A DNA stretch of 64,000 bases from Acholoe squamosa (lineage: Eukaryota > Annelida > Polychaeta > Phyllodocida > Polynoidae), in contig OX439047.1 of the NCBI GenBank assembly GCA_949317995.1, positions 1 to 64,000 of the forward strand, given 5' to 3'. A program made the position numbers and the translations under genes. Every line of letters begins with the position of its first letter. Within the stretch, counting starts at the first letter, position 1. The notes under the pieces were generated by a model. That model made no database searches. It saw only the letters and a list, made by a program, of their open reading frames with translations, and was not told where the DNA came from. This document shows positions 19,046-29,334 of the stretch, one piece after another.

Positions 19046-19895
19046 GCTACAATGCTGGGTCTGATGTTGCTGGCCAGTCTCCCACCTGAGGTAGCCAGTA
19101 GTATTTAGGGGAGGGGATGAGGGGGGTAGCTGGTGTGAGGGTGGGGTTGTGCTGTGCGTAGCTTAATTGGAGGCACATGACTGGAGCATGGCCAGGCGAG
19201 TAGGGAGGTGGGGGGCTATATAACGGTTTGTATTGACTTTATATGTTGGGTGGCTCTTTGGCTCGCTTAACTCTAGAGATACCAACACAACACAAGTATT
19301 TTGGGTTGGGCAAAGCCCCAGAACTTCCTACCAGCTCAGGTAGGCCTTTATTGAGAAGCAGTAACACGTCTGGACTGAACTAGGTCCAGTCCTCTTCTGT
19401 GGATCATCCGGCTCCTTAGTAGGAGCTGGATGTGAGGCGTGGTGCTGCCCCCTCTTGTACCAGACGGGTATCGCAAAGCGACACCTGGTTGGCATAGAAG
19501 GAACGAGCACCACACGAACACATCTCTCGGATGAAGCGCACTAATATATATGTAGTGTTCTACCCCTCGAAGTTTAATCGAATCTTTCGATAAACAACGA
19601 AGAACAACTATTCAGGTTCCAGTTAAAACTTTATTGTCTAATAACACATAGGCATCAGCCATTCTCGATAACAGTTACAGGTGGTAGAGTTTGAACTCTA
19701 TGGCACGTTCGACACTAGGCCTTCTAGTTTCTGCAGTTAATATTCCACATTTACCTTCTCTGTGCAACAGCACAGAGAAGTACTACAATATGGTAGCTGG
19801 GCAGCCGCCAACCATCGCTCACGATGGTCAGTCGCGGCTGGACTGACCCTGAGGAAGGCCGTACAACGGCCTAATATACACCAGAGTCGAGGGCC
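19046..19895. other. Gene-free stretch
   Basis: I see no gene. The tract includes a G-rich part (about 19100-19220) and a piece with CCAGTTAAAACTTTATTGTC (about 19618-19640) that resembles a retroelement 3' region. It also has a short hairpin, TTCTCTGTGCAACAGCACAGAGAA (about 19757-19780). Nothing else could be supported. Confidence 0.4.
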
Positions 19896-19897
19896 AC

Positions 19898-20215
19898 GAG
19901 GAAATTAGTGCGATCATGTGACCCCTTGTTTGTAAACAACACTTGGCCTAGCCACATGGTCCCTTATTTGTAAACAATGGGGGGGCTGATTATGCAAATG
20001 AGAAATATAATCATGGAAACACCAACCGTTCTACAGACTATCAACTCTGAGAACTCAAAAACTACTACTGCATCATATAATTTTTTTTTATTAATATTAT
20101 ATTTCTCATTTGCAATATTAGCCCCGCCCCATTGTTTACAAATAAGGGACCACGTGGCTCGGCCACGTGGCTAGGCCACATGTTGTTTACAAACAAGGGG
20201 TCATGTGATTGCACT
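19898..20215. repeat. Long inverted repeat (two ~110 bp arms, ~80 bp loop)
   Basis: The left arm (about 19898-20010) and the reverse complement of the right arm (about 20095-20215) match closely. Shared blocks include ATGTGACCCCTTGTTTGTAAACAA, GGCCTAGCCAC, GTCCCTTATTTGTAAACAATGGGG and TGCAAATGAGAAATATAAT. The right arm together with 20216-20280 resembles the terminal tract of Polinton remnant 1 (8655-8880) in the same orientation. The structure is therefore best read as two Polinton-type terminal repeats facing each other. Confidence 0.75.
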
Positions 20216-20280
20216 AATCTCCTAATTAGGTCATTTTATCATGTTAACCAGAATGCCGTCCTCTGATTGGCTGAGAGTTG

Positions 20281-20463
20281 ACAACTGAAAAGTACAAAGA
20301 AGTACTGGACAGTGAAAATGTTGTAACGGTAATGAACAAAGGATTTACAGTAGTTAACCACAGCGTTACCACTTACTCTCAAAGAAAACAAGGGCTAACT
20401 TATCAGTACATTAAGAGACAAGTGTGTGAAGACGGAGTAAGCACCCTGCCCCTTTCAATATAA
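20281..20463 (+). pseudogene. Possible C-terminal piece of a Polinton DNA polymerase
   Basis: The reading ends ...VMNKGFTVVNHSVTTYSQRK, then QGLTYQYIKRQVCEDGVSTL and PLSI. A closing block of the form Y-x-K-R-x-V-x-x-D-G-x-x-T-x-P is what I recall from the end of protein-primed polymerases of this group. There is no good ATG at its front, so it is a fragment. Alternative: another Polinton protein tail. Similarity was judged by eye only. Confidence 0.35.
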
Positions 20464-20539
20464 AAAATGTTTCTCTTTCTAGTTTCACTTCTAGTTGTAC
20501 ATTTTGTTGAACAGAAAAGTTGTGTTTTTTTTTAACATT

Positions 20540-20750
20540 TCTGTTTTTTAAAAAAATGTTCAAATGAACATTTTCTCCCATAGAAACACATGTTAAACAA
20601 AAAAATGTTTTTTTTTGAACAATTGTTCAAATGAACATTTGTTCAAATGAACATTTTTCCCCATAGAAACACGTGTTAAATTGGAAAATGTTTTTTTGAA
20701 CAATTGTTCAAATGAACATTTTTTCCCATAGAAACACGTGTTAAATAGCA
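20540..20750. repeat. ~75-90 bp tandem repeat, 3 units
   Basis: Three units share AACATTTTTCCCCATAGAAAC, ACACGTGTTAAA and GAACAATTGTTCAAATG. The GAACAATTGTTC core is itself a palindrome, so each unit could form a short hairpin. Confidence 0.8.
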
Positions 20751-21062
20751 TAAAGTACAATAAAAACGAACATTATACAAAAAAGTAAACTTTTTATTAA
20801 AGTTTGAATAAAAGGTAAAAGGTAAACTGTATGAGCAAAAAACTAACAAAAGTAAATGAAGTGAACTGTATCACCAAAAAAAAAATCCAAAAGACTATTT
20901 ACAAAAGTGAACACTATACATGTTCACCACAAAAAATAAAAATCCGGCGCTAAAGAAATTAACTTGGAATTGAAAAAGAGTACTACAAGAATTCTTTGTT
21001 CTTTGTGCCACCTTCACCAGATAAAAAATTTAGTATCTGGTTAGATTTAAGTCAACATTAAC

Positions 21063-21215
21063 ATGGAAAGTTTAGAGCCTATGCTTGTGGATCAAACAAC
21101 AGAAACTCCACCTTATGACTATTACATGCGTCCAGTTTTACAAAGTGTTACTTTGTATAGTCAAGCTTCTTCTATTACGCCTGACAATGAAATAAGTTCT
21201 ATAGCATGTGGATGT
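21063..21215 (+). CDS. Short ORF of unknown nature
   Basis: An ATG at 21063 opens about 50 codons: MESLEPMLVDQTTETPPYDY, YMRPVLQSVTLYSQASSI. Protein-like sequence seems to continue in the same frame beyond it (NFFWEIIPAENIGYFRGAEP) up to about 21340. I do not recognise it. The start is acidic and low in basic residues, with no signal peptide or membrane segment. It may be part of the tentative third Polinton remnant. Confidence 0.3.
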
Positions 21216-21569
21216 TGAGAGAATTTCTTTTGGGAAATAATACCTGCAGAAAATATTGGATATTTTAGAGGAGCTGAACCAGACACTGTTCACCACTGTA
21301 TAACGGACTACGCTATCGGGGGTTCCCCCCTCGGACTCCATCCTTAGGGGGAGCCAGCCAACAGTTGTTCAGGCCGGGAGTGCAGCTCTCTCTGTTTATT
21401 TCATCAGTTATCATAGTGCATCTTTAAGGTCATGTATTGCGTAAATCCATAGAAATATTGCATCAGAACATGAGTCATGGTTATTGTGCAATTTCTTACA
21501 AGGATTGCACAATACACCTTCATACGTAGGTCATACGTTTTCATGACGTCACTCCTGATTTGTAAGTAG

Positions 21570-21804
21570 GTCAAACCTAGGTATTGCGCAATTCACTTAA
21601 TTTATGCAACTAGGTCATGTCACTAGGTCATGTCAAATCCAGCTCTCTGATTGGTCGAGAAAACTAGGTCACGACCTTGTGACATCACTTCCTGTCAAAT
21701 CCAGGCCTCTGATTGGTTGAAAGTAGGTCACTTCCAGTCTACCAGTAGGTCATGACCTAGTTACTATATAATCCATTGCTCTCAGTTTGCATCTATATAC
21801 TACT
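21570..21804. repeat. Polinton-terminal-like tract
   Basis: AGGTCATGTCA / AGGTCACGACC motifs alternate with TCTGATTGGT[TC]GA three times, and the tract ends CTATATACTACT at 21804. It has the same motif set and a similar closing sequence to the ends at 8987 and 18713, but the sequence is more diverged. Confidence 0.45.
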
Positions 21805-21892
21805 GCCATCAAATGGTTCAATTTGTAAGGTCTCACTCATCTTTAGCTTGGATACCAAGTATGTAACCAGGTTTCCATGTGAAATGCACCAA

Positions 21893-22200
21893 GTACACTG
21901 TAAAAAAATGCCATTGAAATAACAAAGGATTCCTTGTCCCAAAGTTGCCAGAGATCATTCGTTATTTTCAGAGATGCTGGGTTTTTTTCACTGAGATTTC
22001 TGTTACCATCAACTGCCAACTACAGTGGCACCCTGCTTTATAATTACAGCCTACAGGAGTGTCTTGCTTAGAATCTATGGGGAACTCAGTCAGACATAAA
22101 GTGTGCTTGTACCAAGGCCTGCTCTTCATCATGATTATTGTCACAACTTTATTCAATAGGTGGTTTTTGCGCTCTCATCCTTGATTTGGCTTTCCCTTCA
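21893..22200. mobile_element. Copy of a dispersed MITE starting CACTGTAAAAAA
   Basis: The element starts CACTGTAAAAAAATGCC followed by GAAATAAC, GATTCCTTGTCCCAAAGTTGCC and TCGTTATTTTCAGAG. Related sequence occurs at 24480-24800, 38000-38193 (ending ...TTTTTTTACAGTA) and 45985-46050. Termini CACTGTAAAAAA/TTTTTTACAGTG suggest a non-autonomous DNA transposon. This copy's right end is not clear. Confidence 0.5.
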
Positions 22201-22748
22201 TATTTAATCCATTAGAAAAGGGCCCAAAATCTGCAATATTTGTCAGGAAACTACAAAGGCTTGTTTGTGCACAGACACTGTATGATAGATAGGAAGTGCC
22301 CCCTCCCTCCCCATGCAGGGGGAATGTCATCCGTGGGCCACAGTCCACCAATCGCGCACCATGCTGACGCTACACCTCCCGGTCTAGGTCTGCCTGTCCC
22401 AGGCCCCCTGTCCCACTATACACAACTAGGCATGTGTCCTGACTCATATCATGATTAGATGGCTATCGCTATCAGAGTAGCAATTTGTACATGCCTGGGA
22501 CTAGGAAATCAAAGTTTGGTGAGGGACATTGACGGATTGGCCAGTTTTGTCAATATGGTAGGTGTTGGCATTGCATGAAACATTCCCATGACAGAAAAAT
22601 GCAGCCCAAGTGAGATGTGATCAAAGCATTTTTCAATTATGCTTCTGGTATTGTTCCATTGAAAAATCAACAACATTTAGCTTGAACTATGCAAAACCTT
22701 TGAACAATCAGAGGCTTAGATATGTAGTGGCGCATGTGGAAAAGCCCA
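22200..22748. other. Gene-free stretch
   Basis: No gene is supported. A 72-codon open frame at 22240-22458 (Pro/His-rich) has no recognisable domain. The part from about 22640 to 22748 is probably the body of the SINE whose tRNA-like head lies at 22749-22818 on the - strand. Confidence 0.4.
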
Positions 22749-22818
22749 ATCCCAACTGGTACTTGAACCCGGATCCTGCAACTCTGAAGCGGTTGCTCTA
22801 CCACTGAGCTATCGGGAC
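22749..22818 (-). mobile_element. tRNA-like head of a SINE (or tRNA pseudogene)
   Basis: On the - strand this 70-base segment folds like a tRNA. The acceptor arms GTCCCGA and TTGGGAT pair with wobbles, the D-arm is GCTCAGTGGTAGAGC (a strong A box), an anticodon-type stem is formed by CAAC/GTTG, and the B box is GGGTTCAAGT. The T-stem has mismatches and no intact isotype can be assigned, so a functional tRNA gene is unlikely. The sequence continuing to about 22640 is probably the SINE body. Confidence 0.7.
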
Positions 22819-23007
22819 AGTGTTTAACCAACTTGTGACCTACTAGGTGTGGTAGCAGGGGTTGTAGTGAGCAGAATGTAGGCAGTGCCACAAACCTACC
22901 CCACCACAGATTCATTCATTCATTGGGACTGATCTTTCCAACCTGCTGCAGGCATTAATTGTTTCATTGAAAAAAAAACCTTTAAAGGCAGTAATGCATC
23001 AGGGCAT

Positions 23008-23905
23008 CATACTCACCCTACAAGGTAGGCAGGCTGTTCCAGCACTCGTCAGCACTTCATCATACTCACCCTACAAGGTAGGCAGGCTGCTCCAGCACTC
23101 GTCAGCACTTCATTATACTCACCCTACAAGGTAGGCAGGCTGCTCCAGCACTCGTCAGCACTTCATTATACTCACCCTACAAGGTAGGCAGGCTGCTCCA
23201 GCACTCGTCAGCACTTCATTATACTCACCCTACAAGGTAGGCAGGCTGCTCCAGCACTCGTCAGCACTTCATTATACTCACCCTACAAGGTAGGCAGGCT
23301 GCTCCAGCACTCATCAGCACTTCATTATACTCACCCTACAAGATAGGCAGGCTGCTCCAGCACTCGTCAGCACTTTATTATACTCACCCTACAAGATAGG
23401 CAGGCTGCTCCAGCACTCGTCAGCACTTCATCATACTCACCCTACAAGATAGGCAGGCTGCTCCAGCACTCGTCAGCACTTCATCATACTCACCCTACAA
23501 GATAGGCAGGCTGCTCCAGCACTCGTCAGCACTTCATCATACTCACCCTACAAGATAGGCAGGCTGCTCCAGCACTCGTCAGCACTGCATCATACTCACC
23601 CTACAAGATAGGCAGGCTGCTCCAGCACTCATCAGCACTTCATTATACTCACCCTACAAGATAGGCAGGCTGCTCCAGCACTCGTCAGCACTTCATTATA
23701 CTCACCCTACAAGATAGGCAGGCTGCTCCAGCACTCGTCAGCACTTTATTATACTCACCCTACAAGATAGGCAGGCTGCTCCAGCACTCGTCAGCACTTC
23801 ATCATACTCACCCTACAAGGTAGGCAGGCTGCTCCAGCACTCGTCAGCACTTTATTATACTCACCCTACAAGGTAGGCAGGCTGCTCCAGCACTCGTCAG
23901 CAGTG
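23008..23905. repeat. 53-bp minisatellite, about 17 units
   Basis: The unit is ATACTCACCCTACAAGGTAG, GCAGGCTGCTCCAGCACTCG, TCAGCACTTCATT (53 bases). Units differ at a few positions (CAAGGTAGG / CAAGATAGG, ACTCGTC / ACTCATC, CATCATAC / CATTATAC / TATTATAC). The variants cluster, GGTAGG at both ends and GATAGG in the middle, which suggests stepwise block expansion. It lies about 2.2 kb upstream of the GLUD1 start. Confidence 0.95.
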
Positions 23906-25097
23906 GTCAGTGATACGATACGATTCCATAGACATAAGAGTAAAGGGCCGATTGTCAATCCCCTGGTTGTATTATATGTCTCAATCGAAACTCCAGTCTC
24001 CTTCTGGGTGCAGGTAAACATTTAAAATGGCGGGTATCAGCTCATACAAGAAGCTATGGTAACCAATCTTTATTGATATAGACCTCGTCTCTGGCATATA
24101 TACTATAATCGATTCACCTCTTGCAGTCTTCCCCAAGGGTGAAGCCCCCCTAAGGATGGTAATTGACAATGTACCCCATAGTAATTCAGTTCTGTTTATA
24201 AACCGTACATTATGACAAGAAGAGGATACCTACAATGGTGCCTCTACCAACTATTCCCTATACAAAACCAGCATTTGATTTTTGTCTGTTCACTGCGTGC
24301 ACCAGAACTGCAGCTATCAGCACCAGTGATATCATTGCTCTTATCAGTGCTTACTGGGACACCATGACACCTGCCTGTGCAGACCATAAAAGGTGCTGTA
24401 AAACCCTGCTTATGAAACACAGCTTACAGGCCATTTCAGTGCACTGTGAAAAATAACTGTTGAATCTACCAGGGATCCTCATAAAACTGAAAAAAAGAAG
24501 CCCCAGGTGGCAGTAAAGTAGTACACACATACATTACAAGGAATCTCCGTGGAAATAATGATGGATCTCTGGAAACCTCGGGACGAGGTTTCCTTCATTA
24601 TTTTGAAAACATTTTCTTGTGTGACTTAGGTATAAGTAGGGTTATGCCCAAAAGAATTGTACTAAAATAAAAACCAGGGTGCAGCCTATACTTAAAAAAA
24701 AGTCATCGGAATAACGACTAAATCCTTGTCTCAAAATCCTTGTTTCAAGAGATTACTATTTTCATGGAGATTCCTTCTGCCACCATAATGCAATCTGGGG
24801 CTTCATTGTGGAAACTACAGTGATTAATTGCGATACGATTACAATGGTTCACTGTTCAGTTTTACTAGAATCGCTGGTAGATTATTTCTGAGAGCGTATA
24901 GCTTACTAGTTCAGGGTGTGGCTTATCAGCAGGTGGAGTTTACATGTGGTGGGTTTTACAGTCATACCTGTCTCTGCTTGTCCTTATCTCTCGCCCTTCC
25001 ACTGCTCTACTCACATGCAGTGTGTGTGTGTGGGGGGGAGGGGGGTTAGACAGAAGGTAGGCCATAGTCACAGTGCCTAGAGCACAAAGTACATATT
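23906..25097. other. Gene-free stretch with MITE pieces
   Basis: No gene is supported. At 23945-24185 two ATTGTCAAT blocks in opposite orientation may mark a small element. From about 24480 to 24800 lies a second copy of the CACTGTAAAAAA-family MITE, including GGAATCTCCGTGGAAATAAT and a near-palindrome around CTCGGGACGAGG. A short (TG)n/G-run sits at 25017-25045. A 73-codon frame (24235-24456) has no recognisable domain. Confidence 0.4.
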
Positions 25098-26002
25098 GGT
25101 CAGGAGGCCATTTCTTAACGAACTACGACTGCTGTCTTCCATATTATAGCACAGGTATGCAGAATGAAGTCTGGGCTTAGCCCCTCTAAGGATTACACCA
25201 CTACGACTACCAAAGTAACCCCAGGCTCATATGTTAGGCCAGGCACTGTAAGACCTGCCCAATGATAGTACCAAGCAGTCGTACTAGGCAGTCATAGTGT
25301 AGGCCCCATACCAGTCTGGCATTAGTAAGGCTGGTTTCACTTACATTGCACTCATTAGAATCAGTGACACCATCTGCTATGTAGTATGTACCTAGTGTCT
25401 AACATCAGATGCAAAATTAGATGTGTGGGAATGCTAGAATCGGGAATAATAGAGGAAACTATAATAGAGAAAGTGCCTAGTGCAGAATAATGCAATAACT
25501 TACCTGAAACGTGAGATGACTGCTTCTTTTAGAAAGAGATTTCACTGTGAGAGTAGCTGCTGATGACTCAGGTGAATGGGGTCTAAAATAAGATCCTAAA
25601 TCAGACCCAATCCCCTGAGGCTTTGAATAGCTTTGGGGCACGATGTGACTGCTTGTTATTTTGTCGAGGGTGCTTGAAAATAGAACAGCTTTCTATATAT
25701 TGCTGCATGATAGAGTGAAGGAACGCTTATTCATGCCCCTTTGCCTAGATGAGTGCAAGTAAATGTGGGTTAAGGTTTGGTCTTACACATAGTACCTACG
25801 ATTAGATACATGGTATTGGCCTTAGTGTAGTGCAGGTATAGACTGGTATAGTCTGCTCTATGTACAGCTACTACGACTGCATGGTATAACTGGGTGTAGT
25901 GCCAATCTGCAAAGTCCAGTCGTAGTGAAAATATGCTGTTATTTGACATGTTTTAAGTCGTAGTGGTGGGGGCTAGTCGTTGGATGTTAAGAAATGACTT
26001 CC
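25098..26002. mobile_element. ~0.9 kb TIR element just upstream of GLUD1
   Basis: The left end GGTCAGGAGGCCATTTCTTAAC (about 25098) and the right end, read inward as GGCTGGTCTGGAAGTCATTTCTTAAC (about 26002), are inverted repeats. Inside both ends ACGACT/AGTCGT motifs follow (CTACGACTGC at 25125, AGTCGTAGTGG near 25950). About ten CTACGACT/AGTCGTAG copies in both orientations are scattered through it. No transposase is seen, so this is a non-autonomous element. It ends about 150 bases before the GLUD1 ATG. Confidence 0.6.
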
Positions 26003-26154
26003 AGACCAGCCCAGTCAGTGTGTAGGGCAGAGTGTGTAGGACAGTGCAGTCAGCTGACCAGGTTACAGTCAACAGTCTGAGACTTGTCTACCGAGACAGT
26101 CATTGTGGGATATAATCAGGATACAATCAGTCTCATTCAGTTCAATCAGTCACG

Positions 26155-26545
26155 ATGTTCAAGACACTGCAGAAATGCCGGGCACTGCTCAGCAGCAATA
26201 GCTCCTTGCTCCGTCAGAGAGCCGTCCTACCGCTGTCTTCCCGTGGGATGTCTTCTGAGGCGCTACCAGAGCCGGATGCGGATGATGCGCTGAGTTTCTC
26301 AGAGATGGTGACCCAGTACTTTGACCGTGCTGCAGCACTGCTGGAAGCAGACCTGGTGTCATCTCTACCATCGAGGACACCCCTGGAGGAGCGTGAGAGG
26401 CGTGTACGAGGGATCCTGGCCATGATGAGGCCCGCAGCACGTGTCCTGTCTATGACCTTCCCCATACAGAGAGACAACGGGGAGTTTGAAATGATCCAAG
26501 GATGGCGCGCCCAGCACTCAGACCACATGACGCCGTGCAAGGGAG
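26155..26545 (+). CDS. GLUD1: Glutamate dehydrogenase exon 1 (mitochondrial presequence and N-terminus)
   Basis: The ATG at 26155 opens MFKTLQKCRALLSSNSSLLR, an Arg/Ser/Leu-rich, acid-free stretch typical of a mitochondrial targeting peptide. Cleavage is likely near SSRGMSSEA (about residues 28-36). Residues 37-128 form the N-terminal GDH domain (FSEMVTQYFDRAAALLEADL, AARVLSMTFPIQRDNGEFEM, GWRAQHSDHMTPCKGG). Lys129 in TPCKGG corresponds to the glutamate-binding Lys90 of the bovine enzyme. The exon ends in phase 1 at the first base of a Gly codon, before the donor GTCAGT at 26546. A later start at the next ATG would remove the presequence, so this ATG is preferred. Confidence 0.95.
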
Positions 26546-27150
26546 GTCAGTACAGCGATTTCTACTAATTTCATTTGTCATGAATTTCTGAAATGTTATC
26601 TCTTGCAGGAAGACTTTTGCCTTACTTTTGTAAGAAGATATCATTCTGGCTAAGTGTTTAGCATTTCCTTTGGGAAAGTGTTTATTATTGTCTTAATGAA
26701 AGGTTGGAGATATTTCTTCACGGCTGAAGAGTGCCAGGCCTCTAGTTATCAGTTATATTACCATTGTACCCTCTCTCCTATAACAAAATGGCCTTATTTT
26801 GGGAAATGACTGACCCCTTGGTGAATTCCTAAATCAATTCAAATATCAATCGATAACCCTACATCATAAAAAAACAAAGGATACCTAAAAGAAGTCCCAG
26901 AATTCTTTTCTTAATCTATAGATAAGGTTTTATTTTGCCCTATATAGGTCTGGTTAAGACCAAGTAGAGTCGATCCAATAAAAATATAATAAGATTTAAT
27001 GTAGGGTCAGACTTAACCCTTTAAAGGCCGCTGATGCAGAAGTGCTGGTGAGACTGCTCGCCAACACTTCATTGGAGAGATCATTCATTGAGAACCATAA
27101 GACATCCGAATATTACCAACATAAACTATTACTGTGACCAAACCTATAAT
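26546..27150 (+). other. Start of GLUD1 intron 1
   Basis: This is unremarkable AT-rich intron sequence up to about 27014. From there a piece of the fold-back MITE begins (CCTTTAAAGGCCGCTGATGCAGAAGTGCTGG...CCAACACTTCATTGG), which leads into the 38-bp satellite at 27150. The donor GTCAGT at 26546 is a weaker variant of GTAAGT. Confidence 0.6.
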
Positions 27151-28985
27151 GCCTACTAATGCAGGAGTGCATCATGCCGTGTGGTTGTCACTACTAATGC
27201 AGGATTGCATCATGCCGTGTGGTTGGCATGACTAATGCAGGAGTGCATCATGCCGTGTGGTTGTCACTACTAATGCAGGAGTGCATCATGCCGTGTGGTT
27301 GGCATGACTAATGCAGGAGTGCATCATGCCATGTGGTTGTCACTACTAATGCAGGAGTGCATCATGCCGTGTGGTTGTCACTACTAATGCAGGATTGCAT
27401 CATGCCATGTGGTTGTCACTACTAATGCAGGGGTGCATCATGCCGTGTGGTTGTCACTACTAATGCAGGAGTGCATCATGCCGTGTGGTTGTCACTACTA
27501 ATGCAGGAGTGCATCATGCCGTGTGGTTGTCACTACTAATGCAGGATTGCATCATGCCATGTGGTTGTCACTACTAATGCAGGAGTGCATCATGCCGTGT
27601 GGTTGTCACTACTAATGCAGGGGTGCATCATGCCGTGTGGTTGGCATGACTAATGCAGGAGTGCATCATGCCGTGTGGTTGTCACTACTAATGCAGGAGT
27701 GCATCATGCCGTGTGGTTGTCACTACTAATGCAGGAGTGCATCATGCCGTGTGGTTGTCACTACTAATGCAGGAGTGCATCATGCCGTGTGGTTGGCATG
27801 ACTAATGCAGGAGTGCATCATGCCGTGTGGTTGTCACTACTAATGCAGGAGTGCATCATGCCGTGTGGTTGTCACTACTAATGCAGGAGTGCATCATGCC
27901 GTGTGGTTGTCACTACTAATGCAGGATTGCATCATGCCGTGTGGTTGTCACTACTAATGCAGGAGTGCATCATGCCGTGTGGTTGTCACTACTAATGCAG
28001 GAGTGCATCATGCCATGTGGTTGGCATGACTAATGCAGGATTGCATCATGCCGTGTGGTTGTCACTACTAATGCAGGATTGCATCATGCCGTGTGGTTGG
28101 CATGACTAATGCAGGAGTGCATCATGCCGTGTGGTTGTCACTACTAATGCAGGATTGCATCATGCCGTGTGGTTGGCATGACTAATGCAGGATTGCATCA
28201 TGCCGTGTGGTTGTCACTACTAATGCAGGGGTGCATCATGCCGTGTGGTTGTCACTACTAATGCAGGAGTGCATCATGCCGTGTCGTTGTCACTACTAAT
28301 GCAGGGGTGCATCATGCCGTGTGGTTGTCACTACTAATGCAGGAGTGCATCATGCCGTGTGGTTGTCACTACTAATGCAGGAGTGCATCATGCTGTGTGG
28401 TTGTCACTACTAATGCAGGAGTGCATCATGCCGTGTGGTTGGTATGACTAATGCAGGAGTGCATCATGCTGTGTGGTTGTCACTACTAATGCAGGAGTGC
28501 ATCATGCCGTGTGGTTGTCACTACTAATGCAGGATTGCATCATGCCGTGTGGTTGGCATGACTACTGCAGGAGTGCATCATGCTGTGTGGTTGTCACTAC
28601 TAATGCAGGAGTGCATCATGCTGTGTGGTTGTCACTACTAATGCAGGATTGCATCATGCCATGTGGTTGTCACTACTAATGCAGGAGTGCATCATGCCGT
28701 GTGGTTGTCACTACTAATGCAGGAGTGCATCATGCCGTGTGGTTGTCACTACTAATGCAGGAGTGCATCATGCCATGTGGTTGTCACTACTAATGCAGGA
28801 TTGCATCATGCCATGTGGTTGTCACTACTAATGCAGGAGTGCATCATGCCGTGTGGTTGTCACTACTAATGCAGGGGTGCATCATGCCGTGTGGTTGGCA
28901 TGACTAATGCAGGAGTGCATCATGCCGTGTGGTTGGCATGACTAATGCAGGAGTGCATCATGCCGTGTGGTTGGCATGACTACAT
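27150..28985. repeat. 38-bp satellite A, about 48 units, related to a fold-back MITE
   Basis: The unit is CTACTAATGCAGGAGTGCAT, CATGCCGTGTGGTTGTCA (38 bases). Two unit types alternate irregularly: GGTTGTCACTACTAATG and GGTTGGCATGACTAATG. The core ATGCAGGAGTGCATCATGCC is also the terminal sequence of the dispersed fold-back MITE (27015, 29930, 31220, 38200, 57600), so the satellite appears to have grown from one MITE arm. Open frames across it are artefacts. It lies in GLUD1 intron 1. Confidence 0.95.
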
Positions 28986-29300
28986 TATGCCGTGTGTTTG
29001 TCTTGATGCATGAATGCAGCCCTGCAGAGTAACTCACCAAGGCACTATTCATACATACAAGGTTCATACATACACTCCTGGAGCATCGTCATGATGCACC
29101 GATGTAGTGCTGGCAAGTCTCCTAGCCAGCACTACATTGGTGCATCGTGCCAACCCTCTGGGAGTGAATCAACCCGGCATGATGCATCAATGTAGCCCTG
29201 GTGAGTTACTCACCATTGCTGCATTCATGCATCATCACGACCAAGGCATGATGCACTGATGCATCAGCGGCCCTTAAATAGTTAGTGGGTTAAGATACTT
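28986..29300. mobile_element. Fold-back MITE pieces at the end of satellite A
   Basis: The sequence carries MITE-type blocks: TGATGCATGAATGCAGCCCTG, AGTGCTGGCAAGTCTCCTAGCCAGCACTACATTGGTGCATCATG-like inverted segments (shared with 31240-31400 and 38200-38350), and a closing GATGCATCAGCGGCCCTTAA. The AGTGCTGGC/GCCAGCACT pair marks the loop of the hairpin. Confidence 0.65.
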
Positions 29301-29334
29301 GTTCCTGCATTAGGGGCCCTTAATACACAATAGG

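Larger units (their letters stand above)
19898..21804 (+). mobile_element. Possible third Polinton remnant
   Basis: This stretch has Polinton-like terminal sequence at its left (20100-20280), a reading that resembles the C-terminus of a Polinton DNA polymerase (20281-20463), an unrecognised ORF (21063) and a terminal-like tract ending CTATATACTACT at 21804. Most of the element is missing. The link rests on weak similarities, so this is tentative. Confidence 0.35.

Noticed and set aside
19618-19870. Possible LTR or 3' retroelement tail (TTAAAACTTTATTG)
   Set aside because: No partner repeat or coding region could be tied to it.
22240-22458. 72-codon Pro/His-rich frame
   Set aside because: No domain, no neighbours, no promoter; codon use is unremarkable and the length is what chance allows.
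22749-22818. Functional tRNA gene
   Set aside because: T-stem mismatches and an unclear anticodon loop make it a SINE head or pseudogene; A and B boxes alone do not make a tRNA gene.
24235-24456. 73-codon frame
   Set aside because: No domain or splice context; surrounding DNA is MITE-rich.
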